From positions 1-27,907 of the IMG/VR virus record IMGVR_UViG_3300027608_002709: a stretch of 27,907 nucleotides of DNA, one strand, 5' to 3'. This DNA comes from a virus. Of this stretch, positions 1 through 9,504 are shown one piece after another. The notes beneath the pieces were generated by a model. That model searched no databases. It saw only the letters and a list, made by a program, of their open reading frames with translations, and was not told where the DNA came from. Both the position numbers and the translations under genes were made by a program. Every line of letters starts with the position of its first letter. Positions within the stretch are counted from its first letter, which is position 1.

Positions 1-166
1 AAATAATTTAGTACTAGCAAGTGGTGGCACATATACCAGCTTTGTAGTTAACTTTACCGGTACTACACATACAGTTAATGGTAATGGTAATGGAGCTGGT
101 ACCGTCACAATTAACAATGCGTCTGGAACAGTTACTTTAACCGGTACATATGGTACCGCTGCCACT
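1..166 (+). repeat. Direct repeat copy A (near-identical to 556-721)
   Basis: Bases 1-166 match bases 556-721 at 165 of 166 positions; the only difference I find is T at 122 against G at 677. The offset is 555 bases (185 codons). The two copies diverge immediately after GCCACT. This is far closer than other repeat units in the gene, so this unit was duplicated or homogenised recently. Confidence 0.9.
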
Positions 167-3100
167 ACTACGGCATTTACTTTGACTGCTGGAACATTGG
201 CACTGAGTGGTTATAATTTAACCACTGGTATATTTTCTTCAACAAACACCAACACAAGAGCCATTGCATTTGGTACCAATAATATCATATTAAATCATTC
301 GGGTTCGGGGCAAACTGTACTGGCAATGCAAATTGCCACCGGTTTTACATATACAGGTACAGGTGGATTTACTTCACCAATGACAGTGACCAGAACATTT
401 TCTTTTGGTTCAACGAGTGGTGGTACTGCTGCCAATGCACCAAATCTATCAATAACTTCTGGCACGGCTATGCCATCTTTCACCCCAACTAGTTTTTTCA
501 ATACATTAAATTTTACTGGTAGTTCAACTACTAACGCAGACGGAACTGTAACTCCAAATAATTTAGTACTAGCAAGTGGTGGCACATATACCAGCTTTGT
601 AGTTAACTTTACCGGTACTACACATACAGTTAATGGTAATGGTAATGGAGCTGGTACCGTCACAATTAACAATGCGGCTGGAACAGTTACTTTAACCGGT
701 ACATATGGTACCGCTGCCACTGCTACTCCTAGGACATTTACATTAACTACTGGAACATTAGACCTTGGTGGTTATAATTTAACCACTGGTATATTCTCTT
801 CAACAAATTCAAACACAAGAGCGATTACATTTGGTACCAATAATATCATATTAAATCATTCGGGTGCGGGGCAAACTGTACTGGCAATGGCAATTGCCAC
901 CGGTTTTACATATACAGGTACAGGTGGATTCTCTTCACCAATGGTAGCAACCGCAACTTTTAACTTTGGTGCAACGAGTGGTGGTACCTCATCTAATGCA
1001 CCAAATCTATCATTAACTTCCGGCACGGCTATTCCATCTTTCAATACAGGTTCGTGGTTCAATACATTGAGTTTTACTGGTAGTTCAACTACACCAGCAG
1101 CCGTAACAACAGTAAATGTAACCAATTTGACATTAAGCACAGGTGGCACATACACCGGTTTAAATGTGACCTTTGTTAGCACAGGTACATATACCAGTAC
1201 CGGTAAAACAATTGCGGCATTGACCATCAATCATTCAGGTACAACCACTTTGGCTGATGCTGGCAGTTGTACCACCTATACACAAACCACAGGTACAGTT
1301 AATTTTGCCACATACAATTTGACCTGTTCTGGTGCGGTGGCATATACCGCAGGTACATTAAGCAATATGGGTACCATAACCTGTACCACTTGGACGATTG
1401 CGGCCGCTTCGACATTTACCATGACTGGTGGTACCATTACACCAAGTACCAGTTTTGTATTAACATCGGGTGCATTTAACTTCAATGGCGGAACGCTAAA
1501 TGCTCCGTTGTTCACACACACCGCCGGTACAGTAACGCTGGGTGCGGCCATGACTCTTCCGGCAACCAGTACATATACTTTAACTGCTGGAACATTGACA
1601 CTTGGTACTTACAATCTAACCACTGGTATATTCAGTTCCACAGGCAATGTCACCAGGTCAATTGCATTTGGATCCAATAATATTATATTGGCCCATACAA
1701 CTGCGGCTCAAACTGTACTGTCAATGGCTGCGGCAAGTAATTTTACATATACAGGTACTGGTGGGTTTACTTCAGCAATGACAGTGACCAGAACATTTAG
1801 TTTTGGTAGTAGCGTTGATGGTAGTACCGCCAATGCACCAAACCTATCATTAACTTCTGGTGCAAGTATTCCAACTTTCACAACAGGTTCGTGGTTCAAT
1901 ACATTGAGTTTTACTGGTAGTTCAACCACACCAGCAGCCGCAACATTAAATGTAGCCAACTTGACATTAAGCACAGGTGGTACATACACAGCATTGGGTG
2001 TAACCGCCGTTGGTACAGGGACATTTACTTTTACTGGTAAAACAATTGCGGCATTTGTAGTCAACAACGGTGCAGGTACAACCACTTTTGCTGATGCTGG
2101 CAGTTGTACCACCTATAATCAAACCGCAGGTACAGTTAATTTTGCCACATTTAACTTGACCTGTTCTGGTACTGTGGCATATTATACTGGTGCATTAAGC
2201 AATACGGGCACCATAACCTGTACTACTTGGAGTGTGACTGGTACATTTACCATGACCAGTGGTACCATTACACCTAGTGTGAGTTTTGTATTGACATCGG
2301 GTGCATTCAATTACAATGGTGGTACACTGAGTGCTGTTCCACTATTTACACACACAGCTGGTACTGTGACATTGGGACAATCATACGCATTGACAACCAA
2401 TGGTATGTATACATTGACTGCTGGAACATTAAATCTTAGTGGATACAATTTAACCACTGGTATATTTTCATCCGATGTATCAACCACAAGATCCATTTTA
2501 TTTGGTGTTGGTAATATTATACTAACTTATAATGCAGGTAATACTAATGTAATTTATATGCAAGCCGCCACCAATTTTACATGGACAGGTACAGGGGGCT
2601 TTACTGCGACAGCAGATACCTCAAAATCATATGCATTTGGTAATGGTAGTGGTGGTAGTGCCGCAAATGCACCCAACTTGACATTTACTGGGTCGGGTAC
2701 AGCAATACAATATATTACCACTGGCACTTGGTGGAATACATTAAATTTCGGCACCACTGCATTTGTTTTTTCAGTGGCAACATTAAATGTAGCCAGCTTA
2801 ACATTATCAAGTGGTGGTACATACACAGCATTGTCTGTAAATGCAACCACTACAGGGACATTTACCACCGCCGGTAAAACAATTGCGGCATTGACGGTCA
2901 ACAACGGTGCAGGTACAACTACCTTGGCCAATGCTGTCAGTTGTACCACCTATACTCAAACCGCAGGTGCTGTTAATTTTGCCACATACAACTTGACCTG
3001 TTCTGGTGCGGTGGCATACTCAGCAGGTACACTATCTAATATTGGTACAATTACTTGTACTACTTGGACTGTAACTGGTACATTCACACTAACTCAAGGA

Positions 3101-6100
3101 ACCATTACACCAAGTACCAGTTTTGTATTGACATCCGGTGCATTCAATTACAATGGTGGTACACTGAGTGCTGTTCCAACATTTACACACACAGCCGGTA
3201 CCGTGACACTAGGACAAGCCTACGCATTGACAGCAACCGGTACATATACATTAACCACCGGAACATTGTCACTTGGTACTTACAATCTAACCACTGGTAT
3301 ATTTTCATCCACGGGAACGGGCACAAGAGCCATTGAATTTGGCACAGGTAATATTATTTTGGCCCACACAACTGCGGCTACTGCTGTACTCGCCATGGCA
3401 ACGGCCACCGGTTTTACCCGCACAGGTACAGGTGGATTCTCTTCAGCAATGACAGTGACCCGAACATTTCAGTTTGGTGCCACTGGTGGTAGCACCGCCA
3501 ATGCAGTAAATCTTTCACTGACTTCTGGTTCAAGTATTCCAACTTTCTCCACCAGCAGTTATTTCAATACATTAGATTTTACCGGCAGTGCAACAACCCC
3601 AGCAACCACAACAATATTTGTAAACTCATTAACATTAAGCACAGGTGGTACATACACCAGTTTAATTGTGACCTTTGGTGGCACAGGAACATGTACCAGT
3701 ACTGGTAAATCACTAAGCGGATTAATAATTAATAGTACTTCAGGAACAACTACCTTGGCTGATGCAGCCGCCACTACTGCTACTGGTACAACAACACTAA
3801 CTTCTGGCACACTGGCACTGGGTGGTTTTGATTTGACTACTGGTATATTTTCATCCAGCAACTCAACCACAAGGGCAATTGCATTTGGCACAGGTAATAT
3901 CATATTAAATAATTCGAGTGCGTCTGTCATGGGACTCGACATGGCAACTGCTACAGGGTTTACTTATACAGGTACAGGTGGATTCTCTTCAGCTATGACA
4001 GTGGCCAGATCATTTCAATTTGGTAGTACCACTGGTGGTAGTACTGCTAATGCAGTAAACCTTTCACTGACATCAGGCTCGAGTATCCCAACTATCACAA
4101 CAGCTTCGTGGTTCAACGCATTAAATTTTACTGGTAGCACATGTACACCAACTGCCACATCAATATTTGTAAACACTCTGACACTGGCCACAGGCGGCAC
4201 ATACACAGCGTTGATACCAACACTTACTGCGACACAAACATGGACTCCGCAATTTAGCAAACAACTTGGAGGATTCAGTATCCAAGGCACCGGAATAACT
4301 GTGACCATGGGTGGATCACAATCATTGGTGGCAGATGCAACAACAACACTGACTTCTGGCACACTGGATCTTGGTGGATATGATTTGACCACTGGTATAT
4401 TTTCATCCTCGAACAGCAACACAAGAGCAATTGTATTTGGTACCAATAACATCATATTATCACATTCAGTTGCGGCTACCACGATACTGTCAATGTCAAC
4501 TTCCACTAATTTTACATACACAGGTACAGGTGGATTCTCTTCACCAATGACAGTGGCCGCGACATTTGCATTTGGTTCAGCTACTATGACCAATGCACCA
4601 AATTTAGCATTAACTTCTGGCTCAGCTGTTCCTACTATCACAACAGGTAGCTGTTTCAACGCATTAAATTTTACTGGTAGTACATGTACACCAGTCGCTA
4701 ACCCTGTATACGTAAATAGTTTGACATTAGCCACAGGTGGTACTTATACTTCTCTAATACCGTACTTTACTGCGACACAAACATGGACTCCACAATTCAG
4801 CAAACAACTTGGCGGATTTGGTATCCAAGGCACCGGAATAACTGTGACCATGGGTGGATCACAATCATTGGTAGCCACAGCCACAACAACATTAACATCT
4901 GGCACACTGGATCTTGGTGGTTATGATTTGACCACTGGTATATTTTCATCCGCGACCTCAAGCACCAGATCAATTGCATTTGGTACCAATAACATCATAT
5001 TGGCCCATACATCTGCGTCTCAAACTGTACTGTCAATGGCAACGGCCACCGGTTTTACATACACAGGTACAGGTGGGTTCTCTTCAGCAATGACAGTGAC
5101 CAGAACATTTAGTTTTGGTAATAGCAGTGGTGGTAGTACCACTAATGCACCAAATCTTTCAATAACTTCTGGTTCAATCAACTCCACTATCACAACAGGT
5201 AGTTATTTTGGAACATTGAGTTTTACGGGTAGTTCATGTACAGTATTAACCACAGCATTGAACCTAAATGGATTGACATTGGCCACAGGTGGCTCATACA
5301 CTGGAATAACTGTGACTTTTGTTGGCACAGGTACATATACCAGTACCGGTAAAACAATTGCGGCATTGACCATCAATCATTCAGGTACAACCACCTTGGC
5401 CGATGCTGGCAGTTGTACCACCTGGACTCAAACCACAGGTACAGTTAACTTTGCCACATACAATTTGACCTGTTCTGGTGCTGTGAGTTATACCGCAGGT
5501 ACATTAAGCAACATGGGCACCGTCACATGTACCAGTTGGACGATTGCGGCCGCTTCGACATTTACCATGACCAGTGGCACAATTACACCAAGTACCAGTT
5601 TTGTATTGACATCAGGTGCATTCAATTACGATGCTGGTACACTAAATGCTCCGTTGTTCACACACACCGCTGGTACAGTAACACTGGGACAAGCATTGAC
5701 AACAACCGGTACATATACAATGACTGCCGGAACATTGTCACTTGGTAGTTCTACTTTGACCTGTGACGCATTTAGTTCTGCTAATAACAACGTAAGAACA
5801 ATTGCATTTGGTACTGGTAATATCACAGTGACTGGGTCTGGAACCGTTTGGACCACAACAACTGTCACCAACTTGACAATAACTGGCTCTAGAACTGTCA
5901 ACGTGACCAACGCAACTGCAACTGCAACAACAGTGATACCGGGAAGTTTGACAGAAGCACAGGCTATTGATTTTAATTTCACAGCAGGCACCTATGAGTT
6001 GACTTTCCTGAATGGCCTAAATCACAACGCACGAACTGTAAATTTCACCGGATACTCTGGGTCCTGGCTGCATGGCGGTACTTGTATTCTTTACGGATCT

Positions 6101-6946
6101 ATCACATACAGCAACACAATGAGTGTGACTGATGCTTCTAGAGTCTCAGCCGGAATAACATTTGGTGCCACCAGTGGAACACAAACACTCACACCTGGCC
6201 TAAATGTACCAATTGCTCCAATTGTTATGAACTGTTCAGGAGCAACTTTGGCAATCGCCACTGGTTCAGTGGCGATTGTTTCCAGTAGTAACAATAATTA
6301 TTTAGATCTTCTTACCTTGACAAACGGTACATTGAATTTGAATGGTGGCACAATAAGCGTGAATAGATGCATAACAGCAACTGGTACAAAAAATATCACA
6401 TTTAATGGTGGCACATTGCTGTGTAGAAGTATCGTCACAGGTACATCAAACAATGGATTTTATAATGAAGTTCCAACTAATTTTTCAACAACTGCAGGCA
6501 CTGGTACAGGATACATTGCCATGTACGGGGGACACTTTGAAGGAGGCGGTTCTACCTATAATTGCACTCTTCAAATGACAGGTAGTACAACCATTGTGGG
6601 GTCTAATACATTCACAGGAATACAATTTAATCCGCTATATTCAGGAAGTTTATTGTTCGCTGAGAGCACAACTACCACAGTTACCAATTGGAGCGTTTAC
6701 GGACTCAGCCCATACTATGTGACACTAGATACCAGTACTGGCTCAGGAACTTTTACTTTGTCTAAAGCAAGTGGTACTGTGAACTCGTACAACTTATCAA
6801 TAATACGATCCACAGCCACAGGTGGTGCCAATTGGTATGCAGGAGCATCCATAGATAACGGATCAAATTCTGGTTGGATTTTTACATATCCACCAACCGA
6901 TGCCAAAGGTTCGTTTTTGGCATTTTTTGATGATGAAGCCAATTGA
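2..6946 (+). CDS. Giant Thr/Gly/Ser-rich repeat adhesin / tail-fibre-like protein (5' end outside window)
   Basis: The reading frame is open from base 2 to a TGA at 6944-6946, giving 2314 residues here; the start lies upstream of the window. Nearly the whole protein is made of repeats anchored on LTTGIFSS, followed by an FGTNNIIL segment, a GFTYTGTGGF segment and an NAPNLSLTSG segment. There are eight clear copies and a degraded ninth (LTCDAFSSAN) near base 5759. Composition is dominated by Thr, Gly, Ser, Asn and Ala with short alternating hydrophobics, as expected for a beta-solenoid or stacked beta-sandwich fibre. The last 350 residues are less repetitive and end in a Trp-rich cap (NWYAGASIDNGSNSGWIF). 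No enzymatic motif is visible. Its place in a myovirus structural cluster, just before a glycosyltransferase-like gene, suggests a virion fibre or receptor-binding protein. A host-derived surface adhesin is the alternative. The role is inferred; the repeat structure is seen directly. Confidence 0.8.
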   Translation, partial: NNLVLASGGTYTSFVVNFTGTTHTVNGNGNGAGTVTINNASGTVTLTGTYGTAATTTAFTLTAGTLALSGYNLTTGIFSSTNTNTRAIAFGTNNIILNHSGSGQTVLAMQIATGFTYTGTGGFTSPMTVTRTFSFGSTSGGTAANAPNLSITSGTAMPSFTPTSFFNTLNFTGSSTTNADGTVTPNNLVLASGGTYTSFVVNFTGTTHTVNGNGNGAGTVTINNAAGTVTLTGTYGTAATATPRTFTLTTGTLDLGGYNLTTGIFSSTNSNTRAITFGTNNIILNHSGAGQTVLAMAIATGFTYTGTGGFSSPMVATATFNFGATSGGTSSNAPNLSLTSGTAIPSFNTGSWFNTLSFTGSSTTPAAVTTVNVTNLTLSTGGTYTGLNVTFVSTGTYTSTGKTIAALTINHSGTTTLADAGSCTTYTQTTGTVNFATYNLTCSGAVAYTAGTLSNMGTITCTTWTIAAASTFTMTGGTITPSTSFVLTSGAFNFNGGTLNAPLFTHTAGTVTLGAAMTLPATSTYTLTAGTLTLGTYNLTTGIFSSTGNVTRSIAFGSNNIILAHTTAAQTVLSMAAASNFTYTGTGGFTSAMTVTRTFSFGSSVDGSTANAPNLSLTSGASIPTFTTGSWFNTLSFTGSSTTPAAATLNVANLTLSTGGTYTALGVTAVGTGTFTFTGKTIAAFVVNNGAGTTTFADAGSCTTYNQTAGTVNFATFNLTCSGTVAYYTGALSNTGTITCTTWSVTGTFTMTSGTITPSVSFVLTSGAFNYNGGTLSAVPLFTHTAGTVTLGQSYALTTNGMYTLTAGTLNLSGYNLTTGIFSSDVSTTRSILFGVGNIILTYNAGNTNVIYMQAATNFTWTGTGGFTATADTSKSYAFGNGSGGSAANAPNLTFTGSGTAIQYITTGTWWNTLNFGTTAFVFSVATLNVASLTLSSGGTYTALSVNATTTGTFTTAGKTIAALTVNNGAGTTTLANAVSCTTYTQTAGAVNFATYNLTCSGAVAYSAGTLSNIGTITCTTWTVTGTFTLTQGTITPSTSFVLTSGAFNYNGGTLSAVPTFTHTAGTVTLGQAYALTATGTYTLTTGTLSLGTYNLTTGIFSSTGTGTRAIEFGTGNIILAHTTAATAVLAMATATGFTRTGTGGFSSAMTVTRTFQFGATGGSTANAVNLSLTSGSSIPTFSTSSYFNTLDFTGSATTPATTTIFVNSLTLSTGGTYTSLIVTFGGTGTCTSTGKSLSGLIINSTSGTTTLADAAATTATGTTTLTSGTLALGGFDLTTGIFSSSNSTTRAIAFGTGNIILNNSSASVMGLDMATATGFTYTGTGGFSSAMTVARSFQFGSTTGGSTANAVNLSLTSGSSIPTITTASWFNALNFTGSTCTPTATSIFVNTLTLATGGTYTALIPTLTATQTWTPQFSKQLGGFSIQGTGITVTMGGSQSLVADATTTLTSGTLDLGGYDLTTGIFSSSNSNTRAIVFGTNNIILSHSVAATTILSMSTSTNFTYTGTGGFSSPMTVAATFAFGSATMTNAPNLALTSGSAVPTITTGSCFNALNFTGSTCTPVANPVYVNSLTLATGGTYTSLIPYFTATQTWTPQFSKQLGGFGIQGTGITVTMGGSQSLVATATTTLTSGTLDLGGYDLTTGIFSSATSSTRSIAFGTNNIILAHTSASQTVLSMATATGFTYTGTGGFSSAMTVTRTFSFGNSSGGSTTNAPNLSITSGSINSTITTGSYFGTLSFTGSSCTVLTTALNLNGLTLATGGSYTGITVTFVGTGTYTSTGKTIAALTINHSGTTTLADAGSCTTWTQTTGTVNFATYNLTCSGAVSYTAGTLSNMGTVTCTSWTIAAASTFTMTSGTITPSTSFVLTSGAFNYDAGTLNAPLFTHTAGTVTLGQALTTTGTYTMTAGTLSLGSSTLTCDAFSSANNNVRTIAFGTGNITVTGSGTVWTTTTVTNLTITGSRTVNVTNATATATTVIPGSLTEAQAIDFNFTAGTYELTFLNGLNHNARTVNFTGYSGSWLHGGTCILYGSITYSNTMSVTDASRVSAGITFGATSGTQTLTPGLNVPIAPIVMNCSGATLAIATGSVAIVSSSNNNYLDLLTLTNGTLNLNGGTISVNRCITATGTKNITFNGGTLLCRSIVTGTSNNGFYNEVPTNFSTTAGTGTGYIAMYGGHFEGGGSTYNCTLQMTGSTTIVGSNTFTGIQFNPLYSGSLLFAESTTTTVTNWSVYGLSPYYVTLDTSTGSGTFTLSKASGTVNSYNLSIIRSTATGGANWYAGASIDNGSNSGWIFTYPPTDAKGSFLAFFDDEAN
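221..5768 (+). repeat. In-frame long/short tandem repeat array within the adhesin gene
   Basis: Repeat anchors (ACCACTGGTA or its variants) start at 221, 782, 1619, 2453, 3290, 3836, 4388, 4931 and, degraded, 5759. Successive spacings are 561, 837, 834, 837, 546, 552, 543 and 828 bases. All are multiples of three and fall in two size classes of about 550 and 835. Long units contain an additional segment of about 280 bases that short units lack. The copies vary in sequence but the frame is kept throughout. Confidence 0.85.
556..721 (+). repeat. Direct repeat copy B (near-identical to 1-166)
   Basis: Partner of the repeat at 1-166, in the same reading frame of the adhesin gene, with a single difference at 677. 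Confidence 0.9.
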
Positions 6947-6998
6947 TATGTATGCGAGACACTTTTAGTCCCATCGGACTGAACTTAACACTATAATC

Positions 6999-7006
6999 AA
7001 TAAATA
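6999..7006 (+). promoter_or_regulatory. T4-type late promoter motif AATAAATA
   Basis: AATAAATA resembles the T4 late -10 element TATAAATA. With T4 spacing the predicted +1 is near 7012, giving a 15-base leader that holds the ribosome-binding site AAGGA (7013-7017) ahead of the ATG at 7027. Confidence 0.6.
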
Positions 7007-7026
7007 CAGTATAAGGATCCATACAC

Positions 7027-7719
7027 ATGCAAACAGTTAAACAGTTATATCGCGAATCATACACGGGTGAAGATGTAGTTACTACATTGACTTACAAAAA
7101 CGCCCAATGGACACCAAAGTATGAATGGATTCCTAATGCCATTACCAATATACACACAACCAGTCAAGCCATAGTAATTGGCGCCAGCTCACGAGCCGAA
7201 TGGCGCCATGAATACCAAGGATTTGACATCAATTTGTTGGTCACACACAAAGGTGGCCTGTTTGGCGCAGACAAATTACAGACTTATGGAACCAATGGCC
7301 TATACAAGGAATTCACTCCAGATTTTCTAATTATCGACAACAAAGAAGTTGATGAGATAGTACAATCTGATTACTGCAACAACAACATTGTTTATGCACA
7401 CGCCAATCCAATTTTGGCTCATCCCGGTAAGTTTTATTTAATTCCACAAGACCCCAGCTGGAACGCAGGCACTATCGCTGTATATCTAGCCTGCTTTGAT
7501 GGACATTCAAAAGTGTATCTAATGGGATTTGATGGCCGCCAAGGTGATGATACATTCTACGAAAAAACTTTGAAACTGGTTTTTGAACTATATCCCAATG
7601 TGGATTTTGTTCGTGTGACACCAACTTCTGAATACTACATGCCTGAGTCATGGAAGTTTCAGGTCAACCTAAGACAAATTACTTTTAGAGAGTTCGTTCT
7701 TGAAGCTGACATCGGATAA
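7027..7719 (+). CDS. Maf/DUF115-like (glycosyltransferase-related) protein
   Basis: This 230-residue cytoplasmic-looking protein has no signal peptide or membrane segment. Residues 48-55 (AIVIGASS) form a Rossmann-type first strand and turn. Residues 145-170 read WNAGTIAVYLACFDGH then SKVYLMGFDG, which matches the pattern of Maf/DUF115 and sialyltransferase-like proteins (AG...A..LA...G...IYL.G.D). In those families the protein transfers or handles a nucleotide-sugar. A late promoter and AAGGA site precede the ATG. The gene follows the giant Thr-rich adhesin by 80 bases, which makes modification of that protein or of a host surface glycan a reasonable guess. Its 3' end overlaps the convergent Nudix gene by 51 bases. 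Family assignment is from the motif only; the exact substrate cannot be told. Confidence 0.55.
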   Translation: MQTVKQLYRESYTGEDVVTTLTYKNAQWTPKYEWIPNAITNIHTTSQAIVIGASSRAEWRHEYQGFDINLLVTHKGGLFGADKLQTYGTNGLYKEFTPDFLIIDNKEVDEIVQSDYCNNNIVYAHANPILAHPGKFYLIPQDPSWNAGTIAVYLACFDGHSKVYLMGFDGRQGDDTFYEKTLKLVFELYPNVDFVRVTPTSEYYMPESWKFQVNLRQITFREFVLEADIG

Positions 7720-8130
7720 TACAGTTTCCATAGTTCGTAATTTATCCACAATGGCAGTAAACTTAAAACTACGCCACACCCCTGGGTGCAATGGCTTAGG
7801 GTGATCATCTAAGGGAACCCAACAATATCCTCTGTGCTCGTGATTTAGCATCGGCACAAACTCTCGGTCCACACTGATTAGATAAGTGTGAAACACAAAT
7901 TTATCATTGTCGCTGGTGTATTGTTCGATGGGAATAATCTTAGCGTCTTTGATTTCGCCACCCAATTCTTCTTGTATTTCTCGATGCAGTGCTTGTATAA
8001 CTGATTCGTTTTCTTCTACTTTCCCGCCAACAATTCCCCAACTACCCGAGTGTCGGTTACTGTTTCTAAGCAAAAACAAATATCGATGTGTTTGGATGCA
8101 ATATATCAATGCACCGGTACTTGATAACAT
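7669..8130 (-). CDS. Nudix hydrolase
   Basis: The 153-residue product carries a Nudix box at residues 36-58: G36, five residues, E42, seven residues, then REIQEELGG. This is the catalytic helix that binds divalent metal and hydrolyses nucleoside diphosphates linked to another group. The last box position, usually a bulky hydrophobic, is Gly here. Residues 32-35 (GIVG) form the strand leading into the box. The ATG directly follows the stop codon of the gp15-like gene (TAA ATG, no gap), so it is translated in the same minus-strand operon. The 3' end overlaps the convergent gene at 7027-7719. Possible substrates include oxidised nucleotides, ADP-ribose, capped RNA ends or Ap4A; the sequence does not decide. 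T4 also carries a Nudix enzyme (NudE). Confidence 0.88.
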   Translation of the reverse strand: MLSSTGALIYCIQTHRYLFLLRNSNRHSGSWGIVGGKVEENESVIQALHREIQEELGGEIKDAKIIPIEQYTSDNDKFVFHTYLISVDREFVPMLNHEHRGYCWVPLDDHPKPLHPGVWRSFKFTAIVDKLRTMETVLSDVSFKNELSKSNLS

Positions 8131-9504
8131 TTAAATTACAATACTCCAGTTGTCTGCTAGATACAATCCTTCAACACTCTTAACCCATTCATTATTTTCG
8201 TAATCGAATTTATATTGAATACTAGTGGCCAAATTGGTTACAAAGATATATCTGTCTGCCTCTTGACTATGAAAACTAACAGTCCATCCATTTGTAGTAT
8301 ACTCAACGATATCATTGGCATCAGCAACAAACCACGGATTAGTTCCCCAGGCTACGGCACCCTCACTGTTATTATAACTGCCAATGGCGTTGGTGATCAA
8401 GTAGCGTGTGCCCAAAGTTGGTGTTAGTAACTGCAAACTGTCCACATCAACAGATTCCGGATCAATGATAGCTGTAATTGCGGTAATGGTATTTACGGGC
8501 AAAGTGTCTATGTTTGGGTCGTATAACAGTATGCTTTCATCTGCTGGATGTTGGGCAACAGTGCCAACAACTTCACTAACGCCATCGGCATGTCTTAGCC
8601 GTACTTGACTAACACCGTTTCTTATTTGTCCATATTCGGCCATTAACTGTGCCCAACTGTTTGCGGATCCAACATGAACATTACTATCCATGGTGTCTGT
8701 GCTGTTAACTAATTTTAATTGATTTCCGATGTATACTAAGTTGTAATTTCTAAAGGTAGTTGCTCGTCGTGCCAACAAATCTGCATCTGTAAATATGTCT
8801 TCGGTCAAGTTACCATTGGCATCATACATGTTGGCAATAACTTTTGTTACTACACCCAGTCGTTTAACTTTAGCAGGACTGCTTAACCAAATTGGCAATT
8901 CAAACTGTAGTGTGGCAATGCTAATACTTTCGTCGGTACCGCTAGGAACTGATCTTGAATCCCATATGGTACTTTTTAGTTCTACCACTGTCAAACTGCC
9001 CCAGTCGATAAAATTGTCAGTGTTTTGAATTTCCACACTGGGATTAAACAAAGTTGATATCTGTTCCCATAATTGTAATTTTTGTTCTGTGTTGGTGGTC
9101 CACACATCCATCTTAAGAGTCAACTTATATGGCACTGGCATCATACGCTCTACAGTATATGCATCTCCTGGACCGGCCAGATAGTTACCAGTAGTTGGGT
9201 CGTATTCTCTTTTTCTAACACTGATTTTACTAATGTAACTGGGATCTTGCATACGCTCACGATCATAATCCAATGCACTGATATAAACAGCAATAGCAGG
9301 CACGCTACTCAACAAGTTTTCGCTGTTTTGTTTGAGTATCTGTGCCGCTTGTCTGCTTTGATCGCCGTAGATAACCGGTACTTGTTGTAAGGCTCTCTGT
9401 CCATTGGCACCTTGTCCAAACTCAACTTGAAAACCCGACACCAGCCTGATAAACTGAGTTAGAAATCTGCGTATTTGATTATCGTAAAAAAATTGCTGTG
9501 CCAT
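8131..9504 (-). CDS. 15: Tail sheath stabiliser and completion protein (T4 gp15-like)
   Basis: This 457-residue protein begins FFYDNQIRRFLTQFIRLVSG and continues with VPVIYGDQ (residues about 43-50), SVPAIAVYIS, RMMPVPYKLTLKMDVWTT and LFELP-type strands. The pattern matches T4 gp15 (FYNSSFRRY...VPITYA...), which caps the sheath and tube at the neck. T4 gp15 has 272 residues. The extra length is a C-terminal half of about 200 residues made of beta-rich modules, ending in tryptophan-containing segments (YTTNGWTVSF, YENNEWVKSV). The start overlaps the stop of the upstream gp14-like gene (TAATG), indicating coupled translation. The gene is on the opposite strand to sheath and gp13, unlike T4 where 13, 14 and 15 are collinear. 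Confidence 0.75.
   Translation of the reverse strand: MAQQFFYDNQIRRFLTQFIRLVSGFQVEFGQGANGQRALQQVPVIYGDQSRQAAQILKQNSENLLSSVPAIAVYISALDYDRERMQDPSYISKISVRKREYDPTTGNYLAGPGDAYTVERMMPVPYKLTLKMDVWTTNTEQKLQLWEQISTLFNPSVEIQNTDNFIDWGSLTVVELKSTIWDSRSVPSGTDESISIATLQFELPIWLSSPAKVKRLGVVTKVIANMYDANGNLTEDIFTDADLLARRATTFRNYNLVYIGNQLKLVNSTDTMDSNVHVGSANSWAQLMAEYGQIRNGVSQVRLRHADGVSEVVGTVAQHPADESILLYDPNIDTLPVNTITAITAIIDPESVDVDSLQLLTPTLGTRYLITNAIGSYNNSEGAVAWGTNPWFVADANDIVEYTTNGWTVSFHSQEADRYIFVTNLATSIQYKFDYENNEWVKSVEGLYLADNWSIVI

Noticed and set aside
1-5768. Repeat array considered as CRISPR or as a non-coding satellite
   Set aside because: Units are hundreds of bases long, diverged, in frame and continuous with a coding sequence; there are no short identical repeats with unique spacers.
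295-5991. Many long open frames on the minus strand opposite the adhesin gene, including one of 239 codons at 4015-4734
   Set aside because: They are mirror images of the Thr/Gly-rich repeats: the composition lacks stops on the other strand, and the products are Val/Pro-rich low-complexity without start signals.
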